Source: Clavelina lepadiformis (Eukaryota > Chordata > Ascidiacea > Aplousobranchia > Clavelinidae). From it: a stretch of DNA of 64,000 nucleotides. Where the stretch lies: the NCBI RefSeq assembly GCF_947623445.1, contig NC_135241.1, positions 6,016,501 through 6,080,500 on the forward strand. The letters are read 5' to 3'. The notes below the pieces were generated by a model, which made no database searches, was not told the DNA's origin, and saw only the letters and a program-made list of their open reading frames with translations. Shown here one piece after another: positions 30,622 to 41,006 of this stretch. The translations under genes were made by a program, and so were the position numbers. Position 1 is the stretch's first letter, and each line of letters opens with the position of its first letter.

Positions 30622-33410
30622 CAATAGCGAAATAAGGGAGGGCCATGGCCCCCCTCATGAACCAAATTGTTTTTGATTAATGTCGTTTTTTAGTCTTCAT
30701 TACTTTTCGTTTATCAAATTTTCTTGTTTGCTTCTCCTTATCAGCTGTCACCTAGGAAATCATATACTTAACGGAACGGCGTTTTAAAATCGATGTTGAC
30801 CGTGACACCATAAATTGCCGCTAATGTTGTTTAAATATGAAAATACAATTCATTCTGAGGCGGAAAAACTCAAAATCACCTCAAAAACATAAGCATCGTC
30901 TAATCAACAAATACGACATTAATGCAAAGTTTGACATAAAAATAGTAATAAAAATGTATCACTGATAAAAAGTGGATATAACAACAATGACCAGAAAAAC
31001 AGAAGTTTTTCAAAAGAAATTATTTCAAAGAATTTTATAGAAACCAACACTAAAAACGAAAAACAAGTGTTGCCAATTCATTTAATCATGATTTTACTTG
31101 CAAAACAATAATTGGATAAATCTTAGGCAATCGCAAGGTTTCAATTCGGTTAAATATAAAGCCATCTGATGATAACACTGGTACGTACATTTTCATAGTA
31201 CAGTATATCAGGGCACAAATTAAGGCAATGTTTCCAATCACATTTGGGTTACCATATTTTCATCACCAAAAATGACACATTTTTGGTAAACATTTTAACT
31301 GTTGCTTGTTATTAAGAATCGTCTATATACCGGTAATGCACAAAAACAATGTAAGCAATAGACATTGGAGCCGAAATTTAAGTGTTAATGAAAGCAACAA
31401 ACAATGAAGTTTCATCCAAAAAAGCAAAAATAAGATTATCCGATTTAATTGTCGGATTTTGCCCACGAATATTTGGCCGTTCACTTTACTTTTTTCAACA
31501 ATACAGCATCAGCTTTTACAATATCATGAAACTGGTTGCACCTAACATGATTGAAATTGTACACCACCATTAATATACCTGTACTTGCAACTGACTCAAA
31601 CAGAAATCTCTCTCTTTCTTTCCACCATTTTGGCTGCATTAAGGAAAAAATACGCTCCACATTAGCGTTGTGAGCTACAATGCTGAAGTAAAACTGCGAA
31701 ATTTTTAACAGTCCACTGAAAAATTCAGTGGTGTTGCAAGTTTTAAAATATTCTGTTCATCTTTCATGTGCCATCATTTCACGATGCAGCGTTCCATTTG
31801 TTTCAAGCTGTTTTTCCACAAACTTGCGCAGGTTTTGGTATTGGTCAAAAAATTTAGCTTCATGAAGATCAAAATTTTTCTGATGCAGATAATAATCCAT
31901 GCATGGTTCAATATTTTCGCACTTGGTTGTTTGCTACAGGATTCTCCAATCAAAACATTCGAATTCAGCAAACAATGTGGTCCATTTATTACGATAATCA
32001 ACACAAGAATCGTACAACACAGACACGTTTGAGATGAACTGGTTACAGTCATGATCTTTACCTTCTTCTCTGAGTTTACTCAAGTTTGATTTTATTTGGG
32101 TGGCTATGAACATATGTTTTTGTCTTTCCTTTATTGTAGATTTTACAGCATCAAGAGCAGGTCTAACTTCAATTATTGATGCTTTTGACCTTTCAATATT
32201 CTGAACTTGTTCATGAAAAACAGCAACAAACGATTGCAAATGTTTTAAATATAGTTCGATCACAGAAGTTTCATAAAATCGTTTCATAAAATCGTAAAAA
32301 CAACTGGTGGTTTTTCATTGGACGTGAAATATGACTGCAGGTAGGGTAGATTTGAAGCAACCTTGACAAGCTAGGATAAAGTGATAACCACCTAGTAACG
32401 CTACGAGAAGCAAGTTTTTGGTACTCTGTATCCACGAAGTTGCAATTATCCTTCAACTCTTCTATGGGCATGGTATAAATGCATAAATACTGATAGGTGT
32501 TGCAAATGATACTTTCAATACTCATCTGACTTGTACCATGATGCAAACAGCTATTGAAAATATGTGCCGGGCAACCAATGCCAACCAGTTTTGGCCAGTC
32601 GTTCTCCAATCCAGAAAAAACGTTGTCACCATTTCTATGGGCCAAACCACCAAAGTTAAAGTCACAGTTATCACTAGTACACGAAACACATTTTTCAGCT
32701 AAGCCCATCTTTGACAAGGTTTCTTTCACTTTGTTTGCGATTGCTAAAGATGTTTCGTTTGTAGTACTTTTCACTTCAAGCAATTTACATTGAAGACAAC
32801 CATTTTTCCATTCGAAATATTGTATCAAAATCGGGAAATGTTTGGTATTTTGTGATTACTACCATGAGTTGTTACTACAAGATATATAATGTCATGTCCT
32901 CGTATATTGTTCAGTACATACTGAACAGTCATAGAGACAAGAACATTATTAACAATAGCTTCTACTTCAGTCCGAGCACAAGAATACTTTTTCGAAAGGT
33001 TTCAATCGGGGAATAATTTCCTCATCAGATTAGAAGTACAACCGTTGGACTTGTAGCTCTGATGATGCTTTACAGTGTGAAATGTCATGGTGGCTTCAGC
33101 AGCCACAGCAACATTATCTTCAGTTTGCGATGAAAACTTATAAAAACACTCAGTAACTTTTGCTGAGGATGTTTTTTCTCTAACAGCTTTTTATGCTTTA
33201 AGCTTTCAACATGCAAATCTATGCTAAGCCCACCTTTATATATGCTAAGCCAACCAGTTAATCTGTAGTCAATCCAACGCATTGTCCGATCTTTCTGGTG
33301 ATAACTTGGTGTCGCATCAACTCCAGCATTTGTTAATAAAGTCGATGCCGGCTTGGCTACTCGGCAAGACAATCTTAGTGCAGCTAACACTTTGCCTTCA
33401 TGCTTCAAGG
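30622..33410 (-). mobile_element. TE-B: hAT element with decayed BED-finger transposase
   Basis: On - the order is: an N-terminal part at 33085-33408 ending in a BED-like ...HVESLKHKKLLEKKH; a core at 32271-32828 (VSCTSDNCDFNFGG, GCPAHIFNSCLHHG, SVTRWLSLYPSLSRLL); a middle helix-rich part at 31934-32287; and a C-terminal dimerisation segment around 31580-31740 (HNANVERIFSLMQPKWWKER). They lie in different frames with gaps, so it is inactive. The putative 3' tip at about 30622 (CAATAGCGAAATAAGGGAGG plus GGCCATGGCCCCC) matches worn copies of the same end at 38366 and 46845. No opposite terminus was found. Confidence 0.75.
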
Positions 33411-33537
33411 GTCAACAAGCAACGATGTGGTATTTACAGAAGTTTAATGACCTGATATAAGCTTGTCCATGTAATGTATTGAACATTTTACCATAAAATA
33501 CTCTTCAGACTAGTAAAACGAATCTCGAAAAAATTAT

Positions 33538-35172
33538 ACTGGTCAACAATTTTTCAAAAGTTGTTTGCTTCCGATAAGAAAACAGTTGATTCTTATGTAT
33601 TTTTGGATGCTGAATCCAAAAATGTCGGTTAAAATTGCTGATTAGCTCTAGTTTAAAAGATAAAAACTTTTTTCATATTTCAATGTGGATCTACATATGG
33701 CAAGCCTTGGTGCACTTTACTGAACACAACAGTAACAATCTACAAACAGTGTAATAATTGCATGCGTTTATATTTCAGCATAGCATATGCAACAAATAAT
33801 TTTCACTTTTCAAATATAAATTTCTAATCTGTTACTTTCCTTTTGGCCTGTCGCTTGTATACGGTTAATGGAGCATCCCTAGATATCATCCAGCAAAAGT
33901 CAGCAAGCATTGATTGATTCTGTTTTCCCTGGTACCTCTTTTCCATTGTAGATATGCATTGGTGAAATCGCTCACCATGCTCATCACTAACGTCTCCACA
34001 GTTTGGTGGAAAAAAATCCAGGTGCGAGTCCAAAAAATGTATCTTCATTGACATGTTGCACCCCATGCATCTGTATGCTTTAATAAGATTGGACACCAAT
34101 TCCGTGTTGTTGTCAGCTCCTTTGTTCCCCAAGAATTTTGTGGCCAGCAACTTAAACGCTTCTCATGCAATTTTCTCTTTGCCAAATAACACTTGATCAA
34201 ATTCACCGTCTTCGAGAAGGTGCCTTATCTGGGGACCTATAAACACACCTTCCTTTATTTTGGATTCGCTCATTCGGGGAAATTTTTTGCTGAGGTACAT
34301 GAAACTAGCTCCTGCTTTGTGCATTGCCTTGACAAAGTTCTTCACTAAACCAGCAACCAGTTCTATGTGCAACGGTGGCAACAAAATCTTATTTGATTCA
34401 ACAAGTGGTGGATGTAGAACGTTTTCTTCCTGGAGTCAATGATTGGCGGAGAGGCTAGTCTCTATTGATGTAGTGGGAATCTTTCGCTCGACTATCCCAT
34501 TCAGAAAAGAAAGCAGCAGTACTTAGTATAACCTAGCTGTAGACCCATAACAAGAGCTACTACCTTTAAGTCACCACACAGCTGCCATTGATGTTCGTCA
34601 TACTTTATGCATCTTAGAAGTTGCTTTATGTTGTCATATGAAGATTTGCACCACAGCAGTTACAGCATATGTGAGGGGCCCAACTCTTGCCCTGATCATC
34701 AACTTTGCATCCAAAATACAAGTAGAATACAAGGTTTGCTTTCCTGACCACAGCCGTTGTACTTCGCTTTTGTGCAGGAAAAGTTATTTCACCACAAATG
34801 TAGCAGAAAATGTCTGCTTTATTTATGCATTTACGAGGCATCTGCAGAAAGTGCAGTTAAGGCTAATCACATGAAGTTTTTACAAAAGAAGCAAGCAAAC
34901 AACCCCACTCAAACATGTCAAAATATGAATACACACGTCATCTACCATCCAACAAATATATTAAGTGCCCGACTCTATCTGACCGATGCAAGCTACAACA
35001 GAAAAACGCACACTGCTTTCCGCGTAAGCAAGTAAAGCACATTTTGGCATGGTGCCATATCTCAAAAACTAGAGCTAATCAACAAATTTAAAGTTGATAT
35101 TCGTGATCAGCGACCCCAAATTAGCCAAGATTGACCTCATTCGTTTCAGAAGCAAATTGGCTGTTGACCAGT
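33538..35172 (-). mobile_element. TE-A2: second TE-A transposon, ATTAT target duplication
   Basis: Ends ACTGGTCAACA (33538) and inverse TGTTGACCAGT (35172), with GCTCTAGTTT...AAGATA further in on both sides, frame 1,635 bp. ATTAT is duplicated at 33533-33537 and 35173-35177. The paralogous locus near 41055 (CGAATCTCGAAGAAAATTAC continuing CACCTCCGCAC) is the unfilled site. Transposase pieces on -: 34626-34841 is the N-terminus, with Cys pairs (FCYICGE, PHICCNCC) and YFGCKVDDQGKSWAP; 34163-34384 has LPPLHIELVAGLVKNFVKAM; and 33824-34150 has CNMSMKIHFLDSHLDFFPPN and VSDEHGERFHQ. The middle is largely lost and frames are broken. Confidence 0.82.
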
Positions 35173-35833
35173 ATTATCAACTCCGCACATTTTGAATTGA
35201 AATTTTTAATGATATGATTTCTCAGTTGATGTAAACTGATGTAAAATATATATTAACATAACTTATATGAAAATCATAAACGTAATCATTAGCATAATTG
35301 AGTATGTTTTAAGTACATTACTATTTCAGATATACAACCCTCATATTAAGATACAGCAATGTCCTTATTTTTGTTCTCATTAAAATGTTGTATTTTCCAC
35401 CACTTATGTGTTTCGATGTATTTGAAGAAATCGACTCCAACTCTTTACTTCGATTTCCTGGAACGGCCATTTGACGAATAGAGGTATGAAGAATTGAGAA
35501 TCAACAGCGAAACAAAATATTAAATGAAATTATGTGACTTTATTAAATATGTTTGTATTATTTTCAAGATACAATTTTCCCAGAACATAACGTAGAATTT
35601 CGTTTCCCTAAAACAGCCTTCAAACCATTTCCTGTCCTCGTTTGTAGCTGCGTTTCGTGTCGCTTTTGTATGTCTTGAGTTATAACATGCTTCCCTGTAT
35701 TGGCTTATAACAGCTGTTTGTATGTAATGCAATGGTTACGCTCGTTATCACTACTCTTCTAGTATAACCGAGTCTAATTTGGACCTTTTTCAGTCTAGTA
35801 CTCAAGCCTGTGTTTCGTGATGTTGTTCTAGTC

Positions 35834-36184
35834 CAGTGGTTCCCAACCTTTCTACACCGGGAGACTGGTAAAGATCTTAAAAAATGTTCACGGACCGGTA
35901 GATATTTTAAATAAATGTTCACGTACCTGCAACAAAAAATCGTAGTGAATAGATCAGATAGGTGTAATCGTTTTGTTAACCAAAGTTGTCGTTGTGTTTG
36001 CGGTATCAATGAAGGCGAGATACGCCAGTTTTACTGCTGTGAATCGGCCAGGAGTAAAGTGAGTTTTACAAGGAGTAACAGCTTTGCAATGCTTATGAGT
36101 CCCTATTAAAACTTGCTTGGCAGAAAGTAAGATATTTTGCGGACTGGCCAAAAAATTACGCGGACCGGCGGTTGGGAACCATTG
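35834..36184. mobile_element. hAT MITE (CAGTGGTTCCCAACC), unit 1 copy
   Basis: 351 bp with CAGTGGTTCCCAACCTTTCT at the left and CGGTTGGGAACCATTG at the right. The 8-bp duplication TTCTAGTC is at 35826-35833 and 36185-36192. The paralogous segment near 41892 reads TTCGAGTC once with no insert. Confidence 0.93.
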
Positions 36185-36351
36185 TTCTAGTCCTTAGTAG
36201 AATTGGAATTTATTACGATGTCAATCAAATGAACAGTGACGTGGACAAACTTTGTCGAGTTGAATGCAAGTTTGATAAAATTAGTATCCTAGTTGCGTAA
36301 GATTGCACGACCGATAGATACGATACTCATTGAATATAACCAGAACCAAAG

Positions 36352-36532
36352 GTGGGCAGTCGGTACTTTAAAAGTACCGTCGAGTACGGTACCGTTTTTA
36401 GGTAAAACATGTACTGACGGTTCCGGTATTCGATAATATTCTACAAAAGTAGTTCGGTACCGGTACTTTTTGTGTAAAAGATGCTGCGCTGCAAATGCAA
36501 TGTTTGCCGCAATTATGCTCTCAGTAAAGGTA
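36352..36532. mobile_element. GGTACC-family hAT-like MITE, truncated copy
   Basis: Begins at about CAAAGGTGGGCAGTCGGTAC and matches the first 180 bp or so of the copy at 44029. It stops where unit 1 jumps to GTATACTTATTGGTGAATG, which in unit 2 lies about 800 bp further on. A deletion removed the remainder. Confidence 0.75.
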
Positions 36533-36673
36533 TACTTATTGGTGAATGAATCAACAATGTAATAAAGAAATTTAAATTATCTCATTCATTAACCACATTT
36601 TACAATTACATGTTTTTGTTCTTTTCCAGCATTTATTTCTATTATCATAAGCCACAATTTCGCTTCTAAAACC

Positions 36674-37685
36674 ATGGAAAGATGGATTGGAAAAGTAGCT
36701 TTAGTCACTGGTGCATCAGCTGGTATTGGAGCTGCTATTGTAAAAAAACTTGTCGAAAATGGAATGGAAGTGGTGGGTTGTGCTCGAAATTTAAAAGAAT
36801 TAAATGAGATAGCCACAAAAGTCAATAAAGCTGGCCCTGGTCATATGTATCCTTACAAATGTGATTTAGTTGATGAAAATCAAATCCTAGCTGTTTTTGA
36901 ATACATTAAAAAACAATTTGGAACGATTCACATTTGCATAAATAACGCTGCAGTTTGCTACCATACTCCCATGGTGTCTGCAGATACTGAGGTTTGTTTC
37001 TTTTTATGTTACGATTTTTACTTCAAATTTAGAATTTTAAGAGCAAAACCAAGTCTGACTAGTATGTAATGATTTTTCCAGCATTTGAAAGAAATGATCA
37101 ATGTTAACATTCTTGCCTTGTGCATTACAACTCGAGAAGCAATCACTTTGATGAAAAACACAAATATAGATGATGGACACATTGTCAACATTAACGGCAA
37201 CGCAGGGCACAAGATCTATTTTGAGACATTTTATTCGGCTACAAAATATGCTGTTACAGCACTCACGGAGGGTTTACGACAAGAGCTACGTGCTGCAAAT
37301 AGCCGCATTCGTGCAACTGCAATCTCGCCTGGCCTAGTGAAGACAGAACTTATGTATCGGTATGGTCTCAATATTTCTACTTTAAATATGATGAAAATTA
37401 GAAAATTGTATGACAATTAGTTCTATATAAACCTATACTTTTATCTTTTAACACATTTTTTTATGCGATGGTTGTAGACAAAAAGTAATCTTAAAAATTG
37501 TGATAAAAAATTTATAATATAACAGGATGCACAAAGATGATTCACGAAGTGTAGACGAGTTGTATGCCACAAAGCCTTCTCTACAACCTGATGATGTCGC
37601 CAATGCAGTTTCATTTGCTATTACATCTCCATCACACATGGAAATCAATGATATGCGTATAAGACCAACCGGACAATTGAACTGA
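36674..37685 (+). CDS. DHRS11: DHRS11-like short-chain dehydrogenase, SDR4 (3 exons, Ser-to-Gly)
   Basis: Exons 36674-36991, 37082-37359 and 37526-37685 give 251 residues starting [19 protein letters not shown]. The cofactor loop, CARN, NNAAV and FYSATKYAV motifs are all present. The loop that normally carries the catalytic serine reads NINGNAGHK instead of NINSMSGHK-like: the Ser codon position (37196-37198) is GGC, Gly. SDR5 and the SDR2 pseudogene share this. The end is IRPTGQLN instead of RPTEQ. The reading frame is intact with small introns (90 and 166 bp), so it probably makes protein, but classical SDR catalysis is doubtful. SDR5 is a near-identical copy made by the segmental duplication. 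Confidence 0.92.
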
Positions 37686-39937
37686 AGAGGAATATCGTAA
37701 ATCTTTCTCACCTTTTTCGAGTTCGAATTGTAAAGTGTAAAACATAAGAATTAAGCGTATTCAAAATCAAGCCGTGTGATACTTGAGTTTTTTTGCTAAG
37801 AAGTCAAATAAAATAATCCAAAGTTGTAAGACAGATCGGGTTCGAGCTAAAGTTTAAAAAACGTTGGGTCAGATTCGGGCCCGACTGCAAATCAATGAAT
37901 CGTCTGTATATATGGTTATCAAGCAGCGAGACAAAGTTTCTAAAAAGTCTACTTCCAACAATGCAAATTGAGTGTTGAAGTTGCTGATACAGAGTTGCAT
38001 GTTGACTGTTGGAACGAGTTATGGAGGCAAAATAAGGTCATCCACGTTGTCCAAAGTAGATGCTGAAAGGAAATGGTATTACAAAACTCATTATGAAGTG
38101 AATACGGCTACGTAACCAATACAATAAAAGCTTCGTTGAGAATAAGAATTTTTGTTAGAATATAGGCTAAGCGGTCATTAAAATTTCGTTAATATCACTA
38201 ATCGTGGTTTAGCCTACAATTGAACAGTACAGGTATTTTCTAAATGCTTTTGGGACAAATCTATTTCTGCAGGTTGGCTTAAAAATGGCCTAGAAAAAAA
38301 CTTCTAAATCTTAAACAATTTTCAGAGATTCTGTCATTTACCCTCCTAAATATTATTTTATGCTATCACTAGCGTATTTAGGAAGAAGGCATCGGGCCAT
38401 ACCCACTCACGAACTTAATCTTTTAAAACCATAAACCGTTTTACGTTTTCAGTCTTTTTCGTTTATTGCATTTCCCTGTTTGCGACTACAACGCTACAGC
38501 TTCAGCTACAACGCTTTCACAAAGATTACAACGGCATTTTAAAAGTAAAAACTGTAAGTTGGCTGTTCTATTGTCCACATAAATATGAAAATACCTTTCG
38601 GTTATACTGTAGACTAATTTCATCGTGCAGCGCGCTGCAGATGAAACCATGAGCTAAAGTTGATTTTACAAAAAAAAGTGTTGTTAAAGAATTGAGATTT
38701 AAACAAAGTTAATTTTGCGAAGCAAAAATGGCGTGAATAAATGCAAGTCAATCGAAGCCTAAATTTTTCAGAGTTTATTGAGCTCGTCTCTACTCATTAT
38801 GTTAAATGCGTTGTAAGTATGAGCCTGCCATACATAGTGTGGAGTAAAATATAAAATTAAAACCAAAGTCAGCTTGCTGTATCTTATATTTTACTCCATA
38901 CTAAGCCGCTAAGTGCATCTTAGACGATCCATTGATCGCTTGCTTTTTAACAACCGACGCTGAAAAGTTTGTTAGATCCAGGTTTTAGACAAACTTTTAT
39001 TCTACCATACATAGGTTGGTATTTGTGTCTATCTTCTGCAGGCACGTCAGCTAGTAGCAATTGGCAGAGCAATAACGATTCGTAGCTATATAGCCTACTT
39101 GGAGTCCTTTCGTTAATAAAATTATAGTTTAAGCGAATATGTGCCAAGTTTAGCTTCATAAACTCCATCACCTTTTTGTAGGTCTAATTAGACTAGTTAG
39201 CTACTGTATTTGTTCAACTTATAAAGAATTGCGCAACTAGCGTATACTTAAAATAACAGCGTCGGCGTGAAAATATTAAAATACTGATAATCCTCACAGT
39301 AATATTGTGTTACCAAGTACAACTGTACATAATTAGCAAGCAGTAGCGTATTTAGGGTTGCGTTGGAGTGAGGGAAGCTAAAAAACTTTAAAAATTGATT
39401 TTAAAATTCCCGAGCTTGTCTATCCCGCTCAAAATGCCCGAAACGCAAACATTTTGTGTTTTTACGCCTCAAATGCGACTTTAAAACACTTTAACTACAC
39501 GTTGCGCCACATTGAATCAAAGGAACAGCTAATCTACTTATACAAGAATTAAACTGTAGAAAGAATCCCTGCTTAGGCGCTCACTCCAAAGTAGAGTGTT
39601 GAGCAACATACTAGAAATTTAGGAAATAACCACCTTGGTTTTTGTTAAAATATATGTTATGTCGTCCAATAATGTAATTAGCTGACTCCAATTGACAAAG
39701 AAACAATGAAATAAAATTGCGTTCCAAGTATAATAATTCCCCTAACGTGCAGATGCAGTTCAAATTCCTAAACCCATAATAGATATAGGCTATAGCTTAT
39801 AACTTATTTGCCCTTTTTTAACAATCGAAATTTCTAACATGATTTATAGAGAATGTGTTGGTGAATTATTTATAAAATAATTTATTATAAAATAAAAACA
39901 AATTGTAAATACCGAAGCCAGAAATGACGAATTCGTA
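37686..39937. other. spacer of unit 1 between SDR4 and exon relic
   Basis: 2.25 kb with a close counterpart at 46164-48689. It holds a worn hAT 3' end near 38366 (CACTAGCGTATTTAGG, same as the TE-B tip) and a 67-bp hairpin at 38836-38902, plus CAGTAGCGTATTTAGGG near 39342. The open frame on - at 38947-39171 is kept in both units but has no recognisable family. Confidence 0.5.
38836..38902. repeat. 67-bp hairpin, unit 1
   Basis: AGTGTGGAGTAAAATATAA pairs with TTATATTTTACTCCATACT across a loop of about 30 bases; one base step would be a G-U pair. Flanked by TA-containing context; probably a tiny mariner-type MITE. The copy at 47304-47370 is perfectly paired. Confidence 0.7.
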
Positions 39938-39949
39938 ATGTTTGAAATG

Positions 39950-40085
39950 CAAAATTGGAGAAATATGCTTGATGTGAATGTTCAGTCTTTGTACATTGGG
40001 ACACATGAAGCCGCTGCAGTGTATGCTGATTATACTGTACAGTGTAGAATATACAACAACGAAATACTGCGATATTCGCAAACAT
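39950..40085 (+). pseudogene. SDR exon-2 relic, unit 1
   Basis: The translation NWRNMLDVNVQSLYIGTHEAA resembles the start of SDR exon 2 (EWAEMLNVNVLALCIATREA). Nothing of the rest of the gene is present. It indicates that a further SDR gene once lay between SDR4 and SDR6. The same relic is at 48702 in unit 2. Confidence 0.6.
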
Positions 40086-40403
40086 GGCTAAGTTTGATAT
40101 TTTATCGAGGTGCGTTAATCATTAAACATGCTCTGCCGTGTTCGCTCTTGTTACCATATCATTCGCCTTTAGTTTGCAAATTCGACGTAGTCATTTTGCT
40201 TTTGGTAGTTAGAAACGTGCCAAAATTTTTAATATTAATTAAAATCATTTTTGGATATTCGTGAACATGAAGTGTGATAAATATTTAAAAATAATTTTTA
40301 ATTTGTCTGATTCCACAACATAATATTTCTGTGATACCGGCATTACTCTTCTACAGTAGCTATACTGCTATAGTAACCTTAAGCGTTAGGGCAAATTTGT
40401 GAA

Positions 40404-41006
40404 ATGGAGCAGTGTGCCAACGATACCAAAGTCGTGCTTGTAACTGGAGCATCTTCCGGAATAGGGGCAGCTATTGTTAAGAATTTTGTTGAAAATGGAA
40501 TAAAGGTGGTTGGATGTGCTCGAAATTTAGACACGTTGGAAGAGATCGCAGCTGATATCAACGTCAAAGGAGCTGGAACTTTTCCAGAAGAAATGTGATT
40601 TGAACCATAGAAATCAAATTCTGGAGGTGTTTGCTTTCATCAAAGAAGTTTGAAACCATTAATATTTGTGTGAACAACGCGGGAATGTCTCATCACGCAC
40701 GATTGATGTCTGCTAAAACGGAAGTACAGTAGGTAACATAAAACACCTATAATATCGGCCTACATCAATTGACGTGGTTTGATGGCTTGTTCAGCGTTTA
40801 CTATGGATTTATGAAATCTGTTACAAATTTTATTACATACTACAGTGGGTCAATATGTTAAATGTTAACGTTTTAGCGTTATGCATAGCTACGCGAGAGG
40901 CTATTGCATTGATAAAATCAAGTGGTGTTGAAGACGGACACATTATTAACATCAACAGTATGTCCGACCACAATGTTTACAGACCATTTTACTCTGCTAC
41001 CAATCG
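40404..41006 (+). pseudogene. DHRS11-like SDR6 pseudogene, cut by duplication breakpoint
   Basis: Close copy of SDR7. Exon 1 (from 40404) starts MEQCANDTKVVLVTGASSG but shifts frame after GAGTFPEEM, and again around AAAGAAGTTTGAAACC. The acceptor of exon 2 is altered (TACAGTGGGTCAATATG). Exon 2 ends abruptly inside the YSATK codons at about 41005, where unit 2 of the segmental duplication begins; exon 3 was never included. SDR7 at 49157 is the complete partner. It is a pseudogene created by the duplication and decayed since. Confidence 0.9.

Larger units (their letters stand above)
33481..41006 (+). repeat. tandem segmental duplication, unit 1
   Basis: The unit starts at GAACATTTTACCATAAAA and runs through SDR4 into exon 2 of the SDR6 pseudogene (CTCTGCTACCAA), where the same start block recurs at 41008. 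It contains TE-A2 (absent from unit 2), one hAT MITE and SDR4. Compared with unit 2 it lacks about 1.6 kb between 35265 and 35281 and about 0.8 kb near 36530. Similarity to unit 2 in aligned parts is very high by eye, with mostly single-base differences. Confidence 0.85.

Noticed and set aside
38947-39171. 74-codon ORF on -, present in both duplication units (also 47415-47639)
   Set aside because: Its preservation is explained by the recent duplication; no domain and no splice context.
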